64,000 nt of DNA, from positions 62,001 to 126,000 of the forward strand of contig JABYQN010000004.1 in assembly GCA_022606135.1 (NCBI GenBank), read 5' to 3'. The DNA is from Fomes fomentarius (Eukaryota; Basidiomycota; Agaricomycetes; Polyporales; Polyporaceae). A program made the position numbers and the translations under genes. Below are positions 23,359 to 35,694 of the stretch, piece by piece (the first letter of the stretch is position 1; each line of letters begins with the position of its first letter). The notes under the pieces are model-generated. The model ran no database searches. It was given only the letters and a program-made list of their open reading frames with translations, and was not told where the DNA came from.

Positions 23359-24621
23359 ACGTGAGTTGTATATGTATGTTTCCGTCGATGGCCTCTGTCT
23401 TGCAATGAGTCTCCTTATATGGATGTCGTGGCCTGGTTAGTCCTTTGTCCTGTATTACAATTCTTCTCGTTGTGTTGTGCTATGCTGAATCACGGCTTCT
23501 CGCGACATGTAGGCCGAGAATACGTTTGCGCTGGTTTGTACGTGCGGTGATCTGAAGTCCTGCACCGTCGGAAGATGGCTGGTACGTATCCTAAAACCAC
23601 GCCTTCACGGGCTAGTATATCCATATGTCAGACAATTTTGGCCGCATCCTTCAGTTCATCATTCAGTCCATATCCAACTCCGCGCACAAGGTGACGGCGT
23701 CATCCATGATTTCGGCGGCTATCCAATAGCAACCAACTTGCCTTTTATGCAGCCTCAATATTAAATTGTCGCGGCCAAAACAGCAGCAAGTGACCGCTTC
23801 ACAGCGTCGTAAGTCTATACAAGTTGTTGGGGTAAGTACCGTACTACAGACGTACATGGGCTTGATATCATCACTCCAAATCACTGTATCGTATAGCTGT
23901 GCAAGGGCGTTCTCCGGAGCCGAGGCGCCATAACATGTACTTGGGATGAACATGAAGCGTGTTTCGACACATCTACCCGGCATCGTAGTACCAGTGACGC
24001 GGCGGTGATGTTCTGTTCACTCCTCTTGATGCGGGTCATCGCAGAGACTCCCGCATGCAGGAGGAATCACCAACGGTGGTTTCGCTTCCACAGGAGAGAA
24101 GTACGTATGGCAACCCCTCGTGGCAATTGCCAATATGTATCTTACAACTTGGCAGAACCATTATGCAACCATATACACTGCCCCTTCCAATTTGTCCGGA
24201 AAAACGTTCTGTAGAGTCTACGCCTGATCATATTTGATGGACGACTGTTGCCCTCTGTTGCCACTCTCCGCAGCTCTCGTGTCCGGTGATCTCATGTCGA
24301 GATCCCGCCGTCGCCTCACATCACCCATGCTGTCCTGGCCCCAAGGCTAAGCTGGTGACGGTTGACCGTGTAGCAGACGCTTGTGTCTCTTTCGTCTTTC
24401 TTCCTCCCTCCTCCTCCCTTTCGTTCTTGAGTGTAGCCCGCGGCGGCACTCTGGCTGGTCTCCTTCGTTCTTCTTGTTTATCTTCTTCCGGCTGGTCTGG
24501 AGCTTGCTTGAAGCTCTCTGTCGTCCGTCTCGCGCCCTATTTGTCCAGTCCCAATCACGGATAGGCCGGCCGACGCGTACGATTGGATTGGGTTTGCATC
24601 ACGAAGCACGAAGCACGCACT
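23359..24621. other. intergenic region
   Basis: About 1.26 kb with no supported gene. Frames at 23663-23983 and 24286-24644 have no motif and no splice pattern. The second half is the likely promoter of the seven-span protein gene. Confidence 0.4.
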
Positions 24622-26180
24622 ATGTACATGCATGTACGGGATGATGTTCTGGGGAACGCGACGCAGGTTCCTGTCAAGGTGCGTCCTCACGCTTGTCCTG
24701 CACACGCTTCTCTGTCAAGTTGCTGATATCCTGTGCCCAAACGCGAGCAGGAACAGGAGCAGGATCTCACCGAGGTCAAGATCTTCCTCACCTTCCAAAT
24801 CACTGGGGCCATTGGCCTACTCGCCGTCCTCCTGACCGCAGTGCTCGCCCCAAAAGTCTATCGCCACTTTACATGGCTCAATTTCTGCATCACCTGGCTC
24901 ATCTACTGCATATCCTACATCTTGCTGTGAGTTCTACCCCTCACTTCCTCTTGTGCGACACTCCCCGAACCTTGACGGCGTCTGGAAGTGCCTTGGCTGG
25001 GCAGCAGACTCGACGTGAACCCCCGGCGTACCCGTTATGTCTCGCACAAGCATCGTTGATCTACGCGGCACCCGTCATGTGCGTACCAGCTATTCCTGTT
25101 CGCGACAACTGTAGACACTTACGCATGCTCGTACAAAGGGTTGCAATGTCGACGTTCTCTCTCGTGCTGCAACTTTGGTTTACCTTGTCAAGCGCGCTGC
25201 AACCACCGAAGAAGGTGAAGGAGCGGCACTGCTTCCGCAACACATTCGTGAGTCCCCGACTGCGTTCGCTTCTACGATTTCCCGTCATGATGATGATCCT
25301 CACCTTCGTCTTCTCGCATCTTAGCTCATATTGGCGCCATACATCGCATGGCTTGGTTTCGTCATCGGCATCCTTGTGGTGCGTCGCGCTACCTTTCACA
25401 GTCTCGCACTGCACATGTCTTTCTCTAACCGCGGTCGTACGTAGATCGGGACCGTCCATCCACAGTTGGTCGCGCGCGCGGGCCACTTCGTGTACTGCAC
25501 GATCGAGGGCGGGAAAGCGTGCGTTGCAGATCTCCCTTCCCTCGTACATACATGGTGTACGTGCGCACGTTCTGACATGATCCTCCCTCTTCTATAGCGG
25601 CAACGTCACCGCGCTCGTTACCGCAGCCGTTCTCTTTGTCATGGTCGCGTTAGATCGTACGTCCTCCTACCTCCATTTCACTCGTATGCGCAACATACTC
25701 ATCATTTTCTCGCCTTTCCTCATCCCTTTTCACGCATCCTCGTGCTCTGGCGTTCGCGCGATGTCGCATCGGCGGTACTGTGGACAGTGTACATCGGCTC
25801 GGTGCTGTACAAGAACTGGCGCGCCCTGCGCGGGTCGGACAGGCCAGGGCAAATCCCGTTCTCGCTCATCGCGCGTGTCGCGATCTTCAGCTTCGTGTGC
25901 GTCGTCGGCATCGGGGCGACGATGGTCTTCCTCTCGAACGTGTCGTACTTTGCGGGCAACATCATCATCTCGCTCAGTACGTCCCCTCGCCGTTCTTTTG
26001 CCTGACCTGATGGGTGGAGACGGCGCTGACGAATGTTTCTGCGTAGTGCCCCTGATCGCGTTCTTGGTGTTCGGGACCCAGCAAGTGAGTGCGCTCTTGA
26101 CCTCCGTCGAAAGAGCGGTGTGCTGACCGGAGGTTGCTATGCAGGACATTCTGAACGTCTGGTTCTTCTGGCGGCGATGA
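24622..26180 (+). CDS. seven-span, GPCR-like membrane protein (agaricomycete family)
   Basis: A multi-exon gene. The first exon is probably MYMHVRDDVLGNATQVPVK (24622). It is followed by EVKIFLTFQITGAIGLLAV, VYRHFTWLNFCITWLIYCIS, then after introns AYPLCLAQASLIYAAPVM, LVLQLWFTLSSALQPPKK, a hydrophobic exon near 25325-25380, VTALVTAAVLFVMVALD, LIARVAIFSFVCVVGIGATM and NIIISL, and the short conserved end ILNVWFFWRR with the stop at 26178-26180. The string of motifs (HFTWLNFC, CLAQASLIYAAPVM, GTQQDILNVWFFWRR) is characteristic of an expanded agaricomycete family of seven-span proteins often described as GPCR-like. No ligand, G-protein partner or pathway is visible. Plasma-membrane location is inferred from topology. 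At least seven short exons, so splice sites are approximate. Confidence 0.75.
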
Positions 26181-27256
26181 AGGCATCGCAAGCTCTTTTC
26201 CGTCTTGTCGACTTCCAGCGAGCGCCAGTGCCCATGCTCCCCCGCCCCCACGTTCTCTCTCCCCCTTTCCCTCTTCCCGATATTTATTGCGCTTCGCTTT
26301 CTTATCTTTATCTTCATTTCTGTTTCATCAAGTGCTATCCGTCACGAAGTTATTGTGTGTGTACTATAGTTACAGTACGTACTACTGTCGGTAGCAGTGG
26401 CGGCTCAGAGCGCTAGGCGGCGGCGACGCTCGATTGACTCGGGCGCCGTCGCACGCGGCTCGGAGGAGGGACGCGTCGATCATAAGTAGAATGACATGAG
26501 ATGACACGAAACACGATGCCTGCCCGAACGGGATGTCGAGAGAGAGCCTCTCGTTAGAAGGGGTGGTGGTGGTGGTGGTGAGTCAATGACGGTATATCGA
26601 AGTGAAGGAGAGCTCGAGTCGATTACTAGCTATAGGCTCTAGCTAGTGAGTAGGTGAGTGTCCACGTGTTCTCCGCGGCATTCGCTGATTGTCAATTGAA
26701 TCCAAAGCCCTGACCTGTCACCAGCCTTAACAGGTTTGTCCACACACCAAGGCTGTACGTTGCGATAGGGTGAGGCCATACGATAACCATCACTTCCCCT
26801 ATCGCGCTACAGCCGCTTCCGATACAGTCAGCGATGGTCAACCAATCTATCCCTTCAAGTGAAGTCGGAAATCGCTGTGGGTCCCTGGTGGGTCTACTTC
26901 ATCTGATAACCGGTGAACAAGTTCTCATACCTGAGTCAAGTCTAGACTGTCCAGTAGGTTCGCCCTAGATCACGCTGTGAGATTATGCAGCTGATACAGT
27001 GCTACATTGACGTTGTGCCTGAGGCAGGTAGCACCAGGCAGCCCCACCGTGTTTTCCGAAGTACCATATCACCGTCGCCTGTATGATCGCGTAATGCCCG
27101 TACATTGCATCCGGGCCACACTGTCTCTATTCCTTCTGCGATCTCCATGCCAGCACTACCTGCAACTTCTCTGCTGCGCCATCTCATGGTGGTACAGACG
27201 CGCGGCGGGGGGTTTCAAATGCGTCATAGAGGGTACCACAGCTTGCACGGGGGAGG
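26181..27256. other. intergenic region with GGT microsatellite
   Basis: About 1.1 kb without a supported gene. It holds a (GGT)6 tract at 26562-26580 and the promoter of the reductase gene that starts at 27323. Confidence 0.5.
26562..26580 (+). repeat. GGT trinucleotide microsatellite
   Basis: Six perfect GGT units in non-coding DNA, read directly. Confidence 0.9.
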
Positions 27257-27266
27257 TATATATAAT
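27257..27266 (+). promoter_or_regulatory. TATA box of MDR reductase 1
   Basis: TATATATAAT lies 57-66 bp before the ATG at 27323, a usual distance for a fungal TATA element. Read directly; function inferred. Confidence 0.6.
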
Positions 27267-27322
27267 GCCGGGACAGATGGATACAACCACACACGAGGTT
27301 GGACATCAATTCTCATACTACC

Positions 27323-28667
27323 ATGGCTCCTCTCACCCAGAAGGCACTCATCGTTCCCGAGCCCAAGGCTCCCTGGAAGCTCGTCGCCGACTGGCCCGTC
27401 GCTACTCCGGGCCCGAAAGAAGTGCTCGTCAAGGTCATCTCCGCTGCAATCAACCCTGTAGACCACGCGATCCAGGCATATACCTTGCCGTTCATTACAG
27501 TCTACCCTCACCTCGGCGGCATAGACGGTTCCGGTGTCGTTGAGGAGGTCGGGGTGGAAGTGGAGGGTTTCGTCAAGGGCGACAGAGTGTGAGTTTCTAT
27601 TGGGAGCGTATCACTTGCTGTGGCTCACTGTGGACCCTCCCGCCGTGTGATTCTACAGCCTATTTGCCTGTGGTTCCAACTTCAAGCTGCAAGGGACATT
27701 TCAGGAGTACAGCCTCGAGCCGGCGGAGAGCGTTGTTAAGGTATGCACGATTCATCGAGTTTGAGTTTGCATCACTCACGATCGCCTCGCAACATTCTGC
27801 GATATGTTAGATTCCGGACAATATCACCTTTGACCAAGCCGCGTCCATTCCTCTTTGCCTTGCGACTGCCGTGACGGGTTTGTGGAGTCACCACCGTGAA
27901 GCGCAGTCCGTCAACTTCCTTGCTCCTTGGGAAGAGGGAGGCACCACCAAATATGCTGGTCAGGCTGCGTTCATAGTCGGCGGCTCGTCCTCGGTTGGAC
28001 AGTTCGGTATGGATGTTTCAGCGTTACGAGGTTATCAATGCTGAGATACCGAAACCGATGTTCAGTGATCCAAGCGGCGAGGATCCAGGGCTTCTCGCCC
28101 ATCGTCACGACCTCCTCTCTCCAGCACGAACAGTGGCTCAAGTCCCTCGGAGCGACACACGTCCTCGACCGCTCCCTCGCTCCCTCCGAGATCCTTGCCG
28201 CGCTCCCGAAGGCGACAGGCGGGAAGCCCGTCGTCTACGCGTTCGACGCGATCTCTCAGACGGCTGAGACGCAGAACTTGGCGTACGACGCGCTCGCGGC
28301 TGGAGGTTCGCTGGTCGTCGTCCACCCTCAGTCGGAGGCGGTGCTCGCGGACAAGGTCGCGCGCGACGGAGGGTCGAAGAAGGTGGTGCGGCCTTGGGGC
28401 AGCTTTGATACTCCAGCGAACCGAGAGCTCGGACAGGAGCTCTACCCGCGGCTGACGGAATGGCTTGAGAAGGGGACCCTGGTGGTATGTCGCAGTAATT
28501 TGTCTCATCGTTGTTACTCGTCGAGTGCTGATACAATGATTCTGTAGCCGAACAGAGTTCAGATTATCCCCGGAGGTTTGAATGGTGTTCCAGAGGCCTG
28601 CGAGCTGCTGATGAACAAGAACGTCAGCGGAGTCAAGCTTGTGGTGCACGTTCAGGAGACTGCTTGA
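27323..28667 (+). CDS. MDR-superfamily reductase 1 (ToxD / enoyl-reductase like)
   Basis: Starts MAPLTQKALIVPEPKAPWKL. The N-terminal GroES-like fold shows GPKEVLVKVISAAINPVDH and GIDGSGVVEEVG with KGDRV. After introns come GTFQEYSLEPAESVVK, IPDNITFDQAASIPLCLA and the nucleotide-binding loop FIVGGSSSVGQF. Then SLGATHVLDRSLAPSEIL, a YDALAAGGSLVVV strand, and a final exon PNRVQIIPGGLNGVPE ending at 28667. Zinc-ligand cysteines typical of alcohol dehydrogenases are absent, so it should be a zinc-independent, NADPH-dependent enone or quinone-type reductase of the cytosol; the substrate is unknown. Five exons. The introns after KGDRV, after the VVK segment, after SVGQF and before PNRV match those of the paralogs at 53218 and 55079. 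Complete and intact. Confidence 0.88.
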
Positions 28668-29388
28668 GTACCACCGCTGTGGAGCGGAGTTCGAAAGGGA
28701 ACCAGCAGAGTTGTGTAGCGAGAGCAGGGGGAGGACCGTGCTGCTTCGGCTCTGGGATACGCCGCTCGTCTCCGGCCTAGAAATCATGAGGAGACTTCGG
28801 TATTGGAGAGCTTGCCTAACCCATCTTGTCCTGGGGGAAGGGCGAAGTCAAAGATCGGGGATACCACAAATTCGTGTCAAGGGATGGGGGCTGCGGCGTG
28901 AGCGATCCTCTACCATAACCATAAGGTGTATCTCTAGATGGCAATTGTCGATCAGATATCTTCAGGTTATGTTTGACACGTACATTATAAAGGGGCACAA
29001 TTGGTAGATGTTCGCCCAAGTACCGGTTGCTGAGATACTGATCTGGCGATGCTGTAGATCGCAGACTGTGATGCTCTCAATCTGTGAGTCCATCAGCCTA
29101 CATAGTTGACCCCTGTCATCATGAGGTTAAGAGGCCGCCACTGCGCTCGGTCTCTAGTATCCTTGAAAGTCTACAATCCTGTGACACTGTTACTATTACC
29201 ATTGGGGCTCTTTCAATAAAGTGTAGGGACCTTTCACCGTAGTTGTGCAGTCAGGCTCGATAGTCAACCGCGCGGACAGATGAAGCACACTCGATGGCCC
29301 CGAACTTGAATGTGCCTTAGGTGATTGTCAAGTGGAAAGTAATTTGGCTATGAATTTTATTTGGTACTTTATTCGCATGGCAAGATGG
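28668..29388. other. intergenic region
   Basis: About 720 bp between MDR reductase 1 and the tRNA gene. Nothing recognisable beyond small chance frames. Confidence 0.45.
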
Positions 29389-29487
29389 CCGAGCGGTCCA
29401 AGGCGTGTGACTCAAGCGAAAGCTTGCCTGCAATTGCGGGTTTCTCATCTGGGTATCCAGGCGTGGGTTCAAATCCCACTCTTGTCA
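29389..29487 (+). tRNA. tRNA-Leu (anticodon CAA) with intron
   Basis: Acceptor arms GGCAAGA and TCTTGTC pair with one G-U, followed by discriminator A. The A box TGGCCGAGCGG and B box GGTTCAAATCC are both intact. The D arm is GCC/GGC, and the T stem is GTGGG/CCCAC. A long variable arm CTGG-GTAT-CCAG marks a class II tRNA. The anticodon loop reads CTCAAG, giving CAA (Leu UUG codons), and the sequence after it up to TCTCATC is longer than a loop allows, as expected for the intron known in fungal tRNA-Leu(CAA), here about 25-28 nt. The outermost anticodon-stem pair looks mismatched in my folding. Length about 99 nt including the intron. Confidence 0.85.
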
Positions 29488-29712
29488 TCGTTTTCGCTGG
29501 GTCTGGGAACAGAGGCGCGCAGGGCCGGGAGTGCCTGTGCGCGTGGGGGATCGAGATTGAAGGGTTGGAATGACCTCGTCAGGCTCGTCCGGACCATTCT
29601 CCCGTGCACACTGGGCCATGATCTGCTCTCGACGAGCCAGAATGACCAAGATCGATAGTCCGCAGAGGGACCAGTTCCCTTCTCTTCTTCCTTCTTGACC
29701 AGAACCACCATC

Positions 29713-31835
29713 ATGGCCGCAAATCTTCCTATCCCCGTCTTTACTTCCCTCGACCAAGCCATACCCGACCTCAAGACCGCCGCCGTGCAGGCGTATGTAC
29801 AGTTTTATACTCCAGACGTATTTGCCACTCACGCGATAGCTTGTAGCGTACGGTACAAGGAACTTGTCGAGGAATTTGAGAAGCGGTTCGGTCATAAACC
29901 TACCCACATCGCGCGTGCTCCTGGAAGAGTCAAGTCCGTCTACGTTCCTTCACCGTACGGGGAAGATGTGTTGACATACAGATTCACGCAGCCTCATCGG
30001 CGAGCATATCGACTATGTTCTTTTTGGCTGTTTCCCCGCAGCCATCGAGCGCGACATTCTCATCGCGTTCGGTCCATCCTCTGCTGCCGCGTCTGCAGGA
30101 ACGGGAGGCGTCCAGGCGCACAATCTGAACCCCAAGTACAAGCCCCAGACGTTCGCACCGATGCTCAAGACCGGAGGGCCGACGGCTGCGGAGGAGGCGG
30201 ATGCAGCAGAGACGGTACATGCTGCCCCTGCTTGGCAGTTGGATATCGACAAGAGTGAGCTGAGGTGGGAGAGCTATGTTAAGGCTGGATACTACGTGAG
30301 TACGCACTGGTCTGCTGTTCATTATTTGACTAATGGGCGGGCAGGGCGTGTTGAATCGATTCTTCGCCTCTGCTGCATCTGGGTCTACAGAGCACCCTGT
30401 CCCAATCGATCTCCTCTTCACTGGCTCCGTCCCCTCTGGCTCCGGCCTTTCGTCCAGGTATTCTCTCCTTGCTGCCTTCCCTCGAGGTATAGCTCAGCCG
30501 TTTGCAGTGCCGCGATGGTCGTCGCGTCCACGCTCGCGTTCCTCACGGCAAACAACAAGATTGAAGGACTGTCAAAGGGCCAGCTTGTAGAGATGGCGAT
30601 GGAGAACGAGAAGCGCGTCGGTGTGAACAGTGGCGGGTGAGTGTGATACACGGCCCTCTTGCGCATATTCCCTCCTTAACGGTCATGTATAGCCTTGACC
30701 AAGCTGCTTCCGTCATCTGCACGCCCCACTCCGCAATCTATGTCACGTTCTACCCCAACCTCGCGGCTGAGCCCATCCCCCTCCCGACGCCGCGCACGAT
30801 CCCTCGCGCCGCCTTCGTCTGCGCGAACTCGCTCGTCGTCAGCGACAAAGCTGTCAGTACGTATCCCTCTCCCCTGCATCTCGTTCTGCAGCTGACCTCC
30901 AGTACAGCTGCGAAGTTCCACTATAATCTTCGTGTCGTCGAGACCCTCGTCGGCGCGCGAGTACTGGCGCACATTCTTGGTCTCCCCCTCACCCCCACCG
31001 AACGCCCGACGTACCGCAGGATTCTTTCAAGATGGCTTGGCACGCCCGAGTCCGACCTCGAGAAGGAGGATGTTAAGTCCGCTATCGAGCGCTTCTTGCC
31101 CGAGATCGAGAAGCTCCGCCCGCCGCGAGAGGGTCGCGAGCCTGGTGAGGAGGGCGTCACGCTGAAGGAGATGATCGAGTTGAGTGGGCTTTCGGAGGCG
31201 CAGTTCCACGAAGTCTACTTGTCGTGGGTCGAAGGTGCGTCCGTCCGGCGTCCGGCTCATTTACTTTGCACAACCTATCCATCTCCCCTATTGACACTAA
31301 CTCCGCTACCCGCACCGCGCAGTCGAGGCGACGTACTTCCAGCTGTACAAACGCGCGCGGCACGTCTTCACGGAAGCCCTTCGCGTGATCGAGTTCCGCG
31401 AAGTCTGTCTCCGGGCGCAAGCAACCGAGGGCGACCTGCCCGAGTCCTTCCTGCACGAGCTCGGCGCGCTCCTCGACGCGAGCCACGAGAGCTGCTCGAC
31501 GCTCTGCGAGAGCTCGTGCCCGGAGGTCGACCAGCTTGCCCGGCTCGCGAAGCAGGCGGGCGCGTACGGCTCCCGCATCACTGGCGCGGGCTGGGGCGGG
31601 TGCACGGTGTCGCTTGTCGCGGAGGATCAGGTGGAGAGCTTCATTGCGAAGATCAAGGAGGCGTATGAGCCGTATAGGAACCTTGAGGGCGAGAAGTTGC
31701 ACGAGGCCATCTTTGCGACCAAGCCGAGCTCCGGGGCGTTTGGTGAGTCTCTTCGTGTTTGAGTTTTGGGGGGCGGCTGGAGAGACGATGGTGCTGATCC
31801 TCACTCGTTTTGCAGTGCTGAAGCTGGACGACTAG
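29713..31835 (+). CDS. GAL1: galactokinase
   Basis: A GHMP-family kinase that phosphorylates galactose to galactose-1-phosphate with ATP in the cytosol, the first step of the Leloir pathway. The start MAANLPIPVFTSLDQAIPDL is followed by YKELVEEFEKRFGHKP and the galactokinase signature ARAPGRVNLIGEHIDY, which is split by an intron inside the Asn codon. GHMP motif 2 appears as GSVPSGSGLSS and, after an intron, SAAMVVAS. NEKRVGVNSGGLDQAASV contains the catalytic Asp. Motif 3 is YGSRITGAGWGGCTVSLV, and the C-terminus FVLKLDD is produced by a last short exon. About eight exons. All key motifs are present, so it is predicted active. No GAL7 or GAL10 homolog lies within the window; the nearest neighbour is the tRNA gene 225 bp upstream. 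Confidence 0.95.
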
Positions 31836-32734
31836 AAAGGAGAAGAGATGATATCCGCAAAGAGGTGTATGATTGATAGTGAATAATTCATCATGTACGT
31901 TTAGAGCGAAGTGATCTCAGGATAAAATGTACGGAGAAGTGTCCCCAATGTCTCCGATTTAACAGAACTGGCACGCGTCCTCAGTTTCTCACTGCTGAAT
32001 TCTCCCTTACCACCGCCCGCCGTTGCCAACCCACGGGCTCTGCACGGCACTGCAGGCTCGGCTCGGCTCATATACTTCCACATTGCTCTATAGCGTCACT
32101 TCCCGGTCAGCCTTCAAAGAAGGAGGACATTCAGCGCAATTCCATCAGCATCCTTCCATCACCTTGATCCCACAGGTTCGCCCTGCAAGTGCCCCGGAGG
32201 AAGCTACAGCTTCGCTGTGTATGGACGATGTACGTTCGGGTAGCACCTGATGCCTGAGAAGGCAAGCTCGCGCAAGTTGCCTGTTAGCAAGTGTAGCTCG
32301 CCGATCTGAGACATCGCGTCATCTGACATAGGACGGTAGGCATGCATGGTTTGTGCAGGGTTTATGCTACGTCAGGATACATCTAAAAGGCGCTCGAGTG
32401 CAAAGCAATGAGAGAGGACGTCGTCGAGCATTGATGCCTTGAGATCGTCATAATCGCAAAATCTCCCCATGTAGTCGTAGCGGTGCGGAGAAACGAAGAT
32501 CACCTTATATCCGTTGTCACAAACAGCACCCACGGGGCCGCTGTAGACGAATGTGAGAAGAATTCCTCTCCGATGTCAGAGGCATGTATATGAAGGAATA
32601 GGTTTGCTGTGGACATGGAACGTGCCAGTGCGTTCTGACGTCCAGCAGATCGTGAATATTTGTACCTATGAGCGGATAACCAATGCTAGATAGAAGGCAT
32701 TACCTAGAGTTCAACACTTCAGTATGTACGACAC
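31836..32734. other. intergenic region
   Basis: About 900 bp between the convergent GAL1 and F-box B genes. No exon could be supported. The GAL1 3' flank carries AT-rich sequence (31860-31900) of the kind used for polyadenylation. The final F-box exon may extend to a stop at 32711. Confidence 0.45.
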
Positions 32735-34494
32735 CTACACAACACAACAAAGAAAGGCTGCGCACCAAACATGCGCGAGCTCGATTTCTTCGAAGCTCGC
32801 GTTCTCCATGAAACGCTGCACTCGAGCGGCCTCCCTGTTGGTCAGCAACTGAAGATGTCTCGCATCGCCATCGTGCACGATGCGCCAAGTGCGGATAGTC
32901 GTGCGCTCGCCAGGAGCTCTCCCCCACGGGAGCTCTTCTTCATACGCGTCCGGGTCTGGCTCCTCGTCCCCATCCTCGTCATACGTAACAATGCGCTCCT
33001 TCCGCCGAGCAGATCGTTCGCGATCTTCGATTTCATCACCCTCGGTAGCTTCCCTGCGGGCAACGAGCTTGAGGTAGCGAAGCGTCCGGAGAGCGTCTGC
33101 GATGGCTCGGGGTAGCAGTGTGCCACCCTGGAGCAGCATCGCGGCGTCGAACTCCTTCTGGTGGGTGCGTTCTTCGTCTGTTAGCTGTGCTTCTTGTGTC
33201 CCTGAGACATTGCTGGGGAGCCAAATTTGTAGGTACGCGAGCGACAGCTCGTTCAAAATGCCCGGTAGCTGTTCCTGTAGTGCAACACGCACAAAGGTAA
33301 GAGAGGAGAGGAAAAGTCGAGCAGGGGCGAAAAATACCAGGTACTTACGACTAACTGCGCGAACGAAGCGCCAGACGATGGCACTCCGACTTGAAGGCTC
33401 AGAACTCGCAATCTGGGTGCCACCTTCGCAGCCGCTGGCAAAAATGACATCGGCGATATGCCAGGCAATATCCACAGGGAGACGGAGACGGGAGACGCCT
33501 TGCGGAACGTCTCGACCAAGCGAGCGTGTGAGACCTGACCTGGGAGGATGGCCGACGGATCGTCCACGGAGACGAAGTCCACGAACTCGAGGTGCTGTGT
33601 AAGAGGGATAAGATTGTCGATACATTTCGCCTCCCGTTCCCCCTGCAGTCTGAGGGAACGGAGAGTGTTCCACCGCTGCCCGTCCACAGGGAGGATGTCA
33701 TGGCTGAGGTCGTCCCCGCCTAAGCCGAGATATATAGTGGACACGTTAGGACATAGTTGGACGATGTCGAGGGTGGCTGAGGAAACATAATCGAGGTGGA
33801 GATACTTGATGGAGGGGAACGATGGAGGAGTGTACAGGGGTTCGTGAAACGAGCGGTCAGGCGTGAGGAAGAGCAGAGTGAGCGAATGGAGCTTTGGAAA
33901 TAAAGCCAATAGTTGTAGGAGTGGAGGAAGGGTGGTGGACTCTCCAGGAATGGGCATCCCGAGCGGGTCATTGTGGTAGCTGATGTAAAGACTCTGAAGG
34001 TCCACAAACGACGCCCCGTGCAGAGCTCGAATGGACGAATCGCCTACAGTGTCAAACTCAAAACTAGTCAGCAGCCGTAGTGCAAGTATGACAGGGAGGA
34101 TCCGTGTATCGCGCTCAGTAAGTGGATGGAGTCGCGATAGGACCAAGTCGTGGAGACTGTGTGTGTTCTGGAGAATGTCGCCGACATAGTGGGCCTGGTC
34201 GAAGTTGCCATGGAGATGAGAGCGGAGATCGAGGTCTTCATCTTCCAAGTAGCTTTTGGGGAATGTCGAGGATGATATCTTCAGCACTTCCACATATTTT
34301 GCTTGAGGCCTGCCACACAAGTGTTCGTGGAGGCGTGCAAGTTGTTCCGTGCTGTCGCACGTTAACACGGCAACCGTACGAGATATACACAACTCGTAGA
34401 TACGGCGGCATGTCAGCGTAGCAGATAGTGCGAAGTTGCCGTGCAAGTGAGATAAAATTGAGAGGAGGACGTCGTCGTTGAGGTCAAGCAGCAT
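32735..34494 (-). CDS. F-box / leucine-rich protein B
   Basis: Start MLLDLNDDVLLSILSHLHGN (34494), an N-terminal F-box; the longer frame starting at 34641 adds a non-homologous leader and was rejected. It continues with leucine-rich stretches LPPLLQLLALFPKLHSLTLL and PSIKYLHLDYVSSATLDIVQ. The second large exon begins near 33290 and reads LQEQLPGILNELSLAYLQIW, then an acidic DEDGDEEPDPDAYEEEL tail and a TTIRTWRIVHDGDARHLQLL end resembling that of paralog A. It probably acts as an SCF substrate adaptor. The last few residues are uncertain: the frame stops at 32735, but a 40-nt intron would give a stop at 32711. Two or three exons. Confidence 0.72.
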
Positions 34495-35694
34495 CTTGCA
34501 ACTCGTGACGCAGTATCGCGCTGTATCAGGCAATGTAGGCGCCCACAGCCTGGCTGGCGCTACAGTAACATCATAAGTAGTCTCACTTCGTCGCTTTTTC
34601 TCACTGGCAGACCCTGGCCAGCTCGCCCTGGCCCCACCCATCCCGTCTTGTACTTGGTGACTAAATCATAGTAACTGAGTTTGCGCATTAGTGAATAGCC
34701 TGAATATCTATAGGTTGCTGTGGAAAAGTCCCTTGAAGTTGTGTGGTGAGCAGCTTTATGTCGTATATAAGGAAGGTATGGCGACACGGTGGGACATGAT
34801 TCACTGGCAGAATGGCATGGGTGTAAAGAGGTCACGGTGCGCCCAAGGCAGCGAAGGATTCCGATTCAAGCACACCGTCACTGTAGTGATCAGACTCATC
34901 AGAGACCGTTGAGCGGAGGGTCGAGACGATAGTACTGCGCAGGTTTGTAGCCATACCTCTCGGAACAAGGCGGATTCATATGACAACCCACAGTCTTACC
35001 TGGAACACGCTACGGCAGCTGCAGTCGGTTTATATTTGCCGTTGTCCAATATCAGCGCTTCCAAGAGACAACCCGAGTCATGATAAACTTACGAGCGCTC
35101 CGATGCACTCGGCAGCCTCGAGTATGAAGGGCTCCGACGCAGCCGGATTCGCGTACGTTCAGGTTGATGCTTGACGATCTGTTTCGCGCAATTCCTCTGG
35201 GAATGGGGTTGTAACACCTGGCAGGACGCAGTACACAGTACAGATGGTAAGTTGCGCAGTGGACTATGTACGCGCCTTGTGTCGCTGACTCGCTGCGCAT
35301 GACCATACATCGAGTCATCGACGAAAGAAACCTTCGCCCAGGGCTGTGCCGCAGTGTTTGATTATGACTCGCGTCCCGGATCCGCTGCGCTTCCTGCACT
35401 AACTATAGCCCGCTAACAAACCAATGACCAGCAAGAGTCCTCGTTCCAGTGAGTCAACAATGATGGCAATGTCCTCTGGCGGTGCTGCGCGGAGGCCTAG
35501 GGGCATTGGCGAACTACTGATCCGAGGACGTCGTCACCGTGAATTCGAGTATAAAGGTCATTGAGGTAAGTCGAATGCCATTCAACCGTCGTTTGGATCA
35601 CTACCCCGCTCGCAGCCATACTACCATTACTACTGCGACCACCCTAAGGCTGCATTCACCGTATAAACTCCAGTCTCTCCCCACATCCACCACC
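34495..35694. other. intergenic region
   Basis: About 1.2 kb between divergent starts. Small frames only, including mutually overlapping ones at 35052-35399. Presumed promoters of F-box B and of the small repeat protein. Confidence 0.45.

Noticed and set aside
30637..31668. 343-residue plus-strand frame within GAL1
   Set aside because: It reads through a GAL1 intron and then changes frame relative to the real exon. Galactokinase motifs continue in a different frame.
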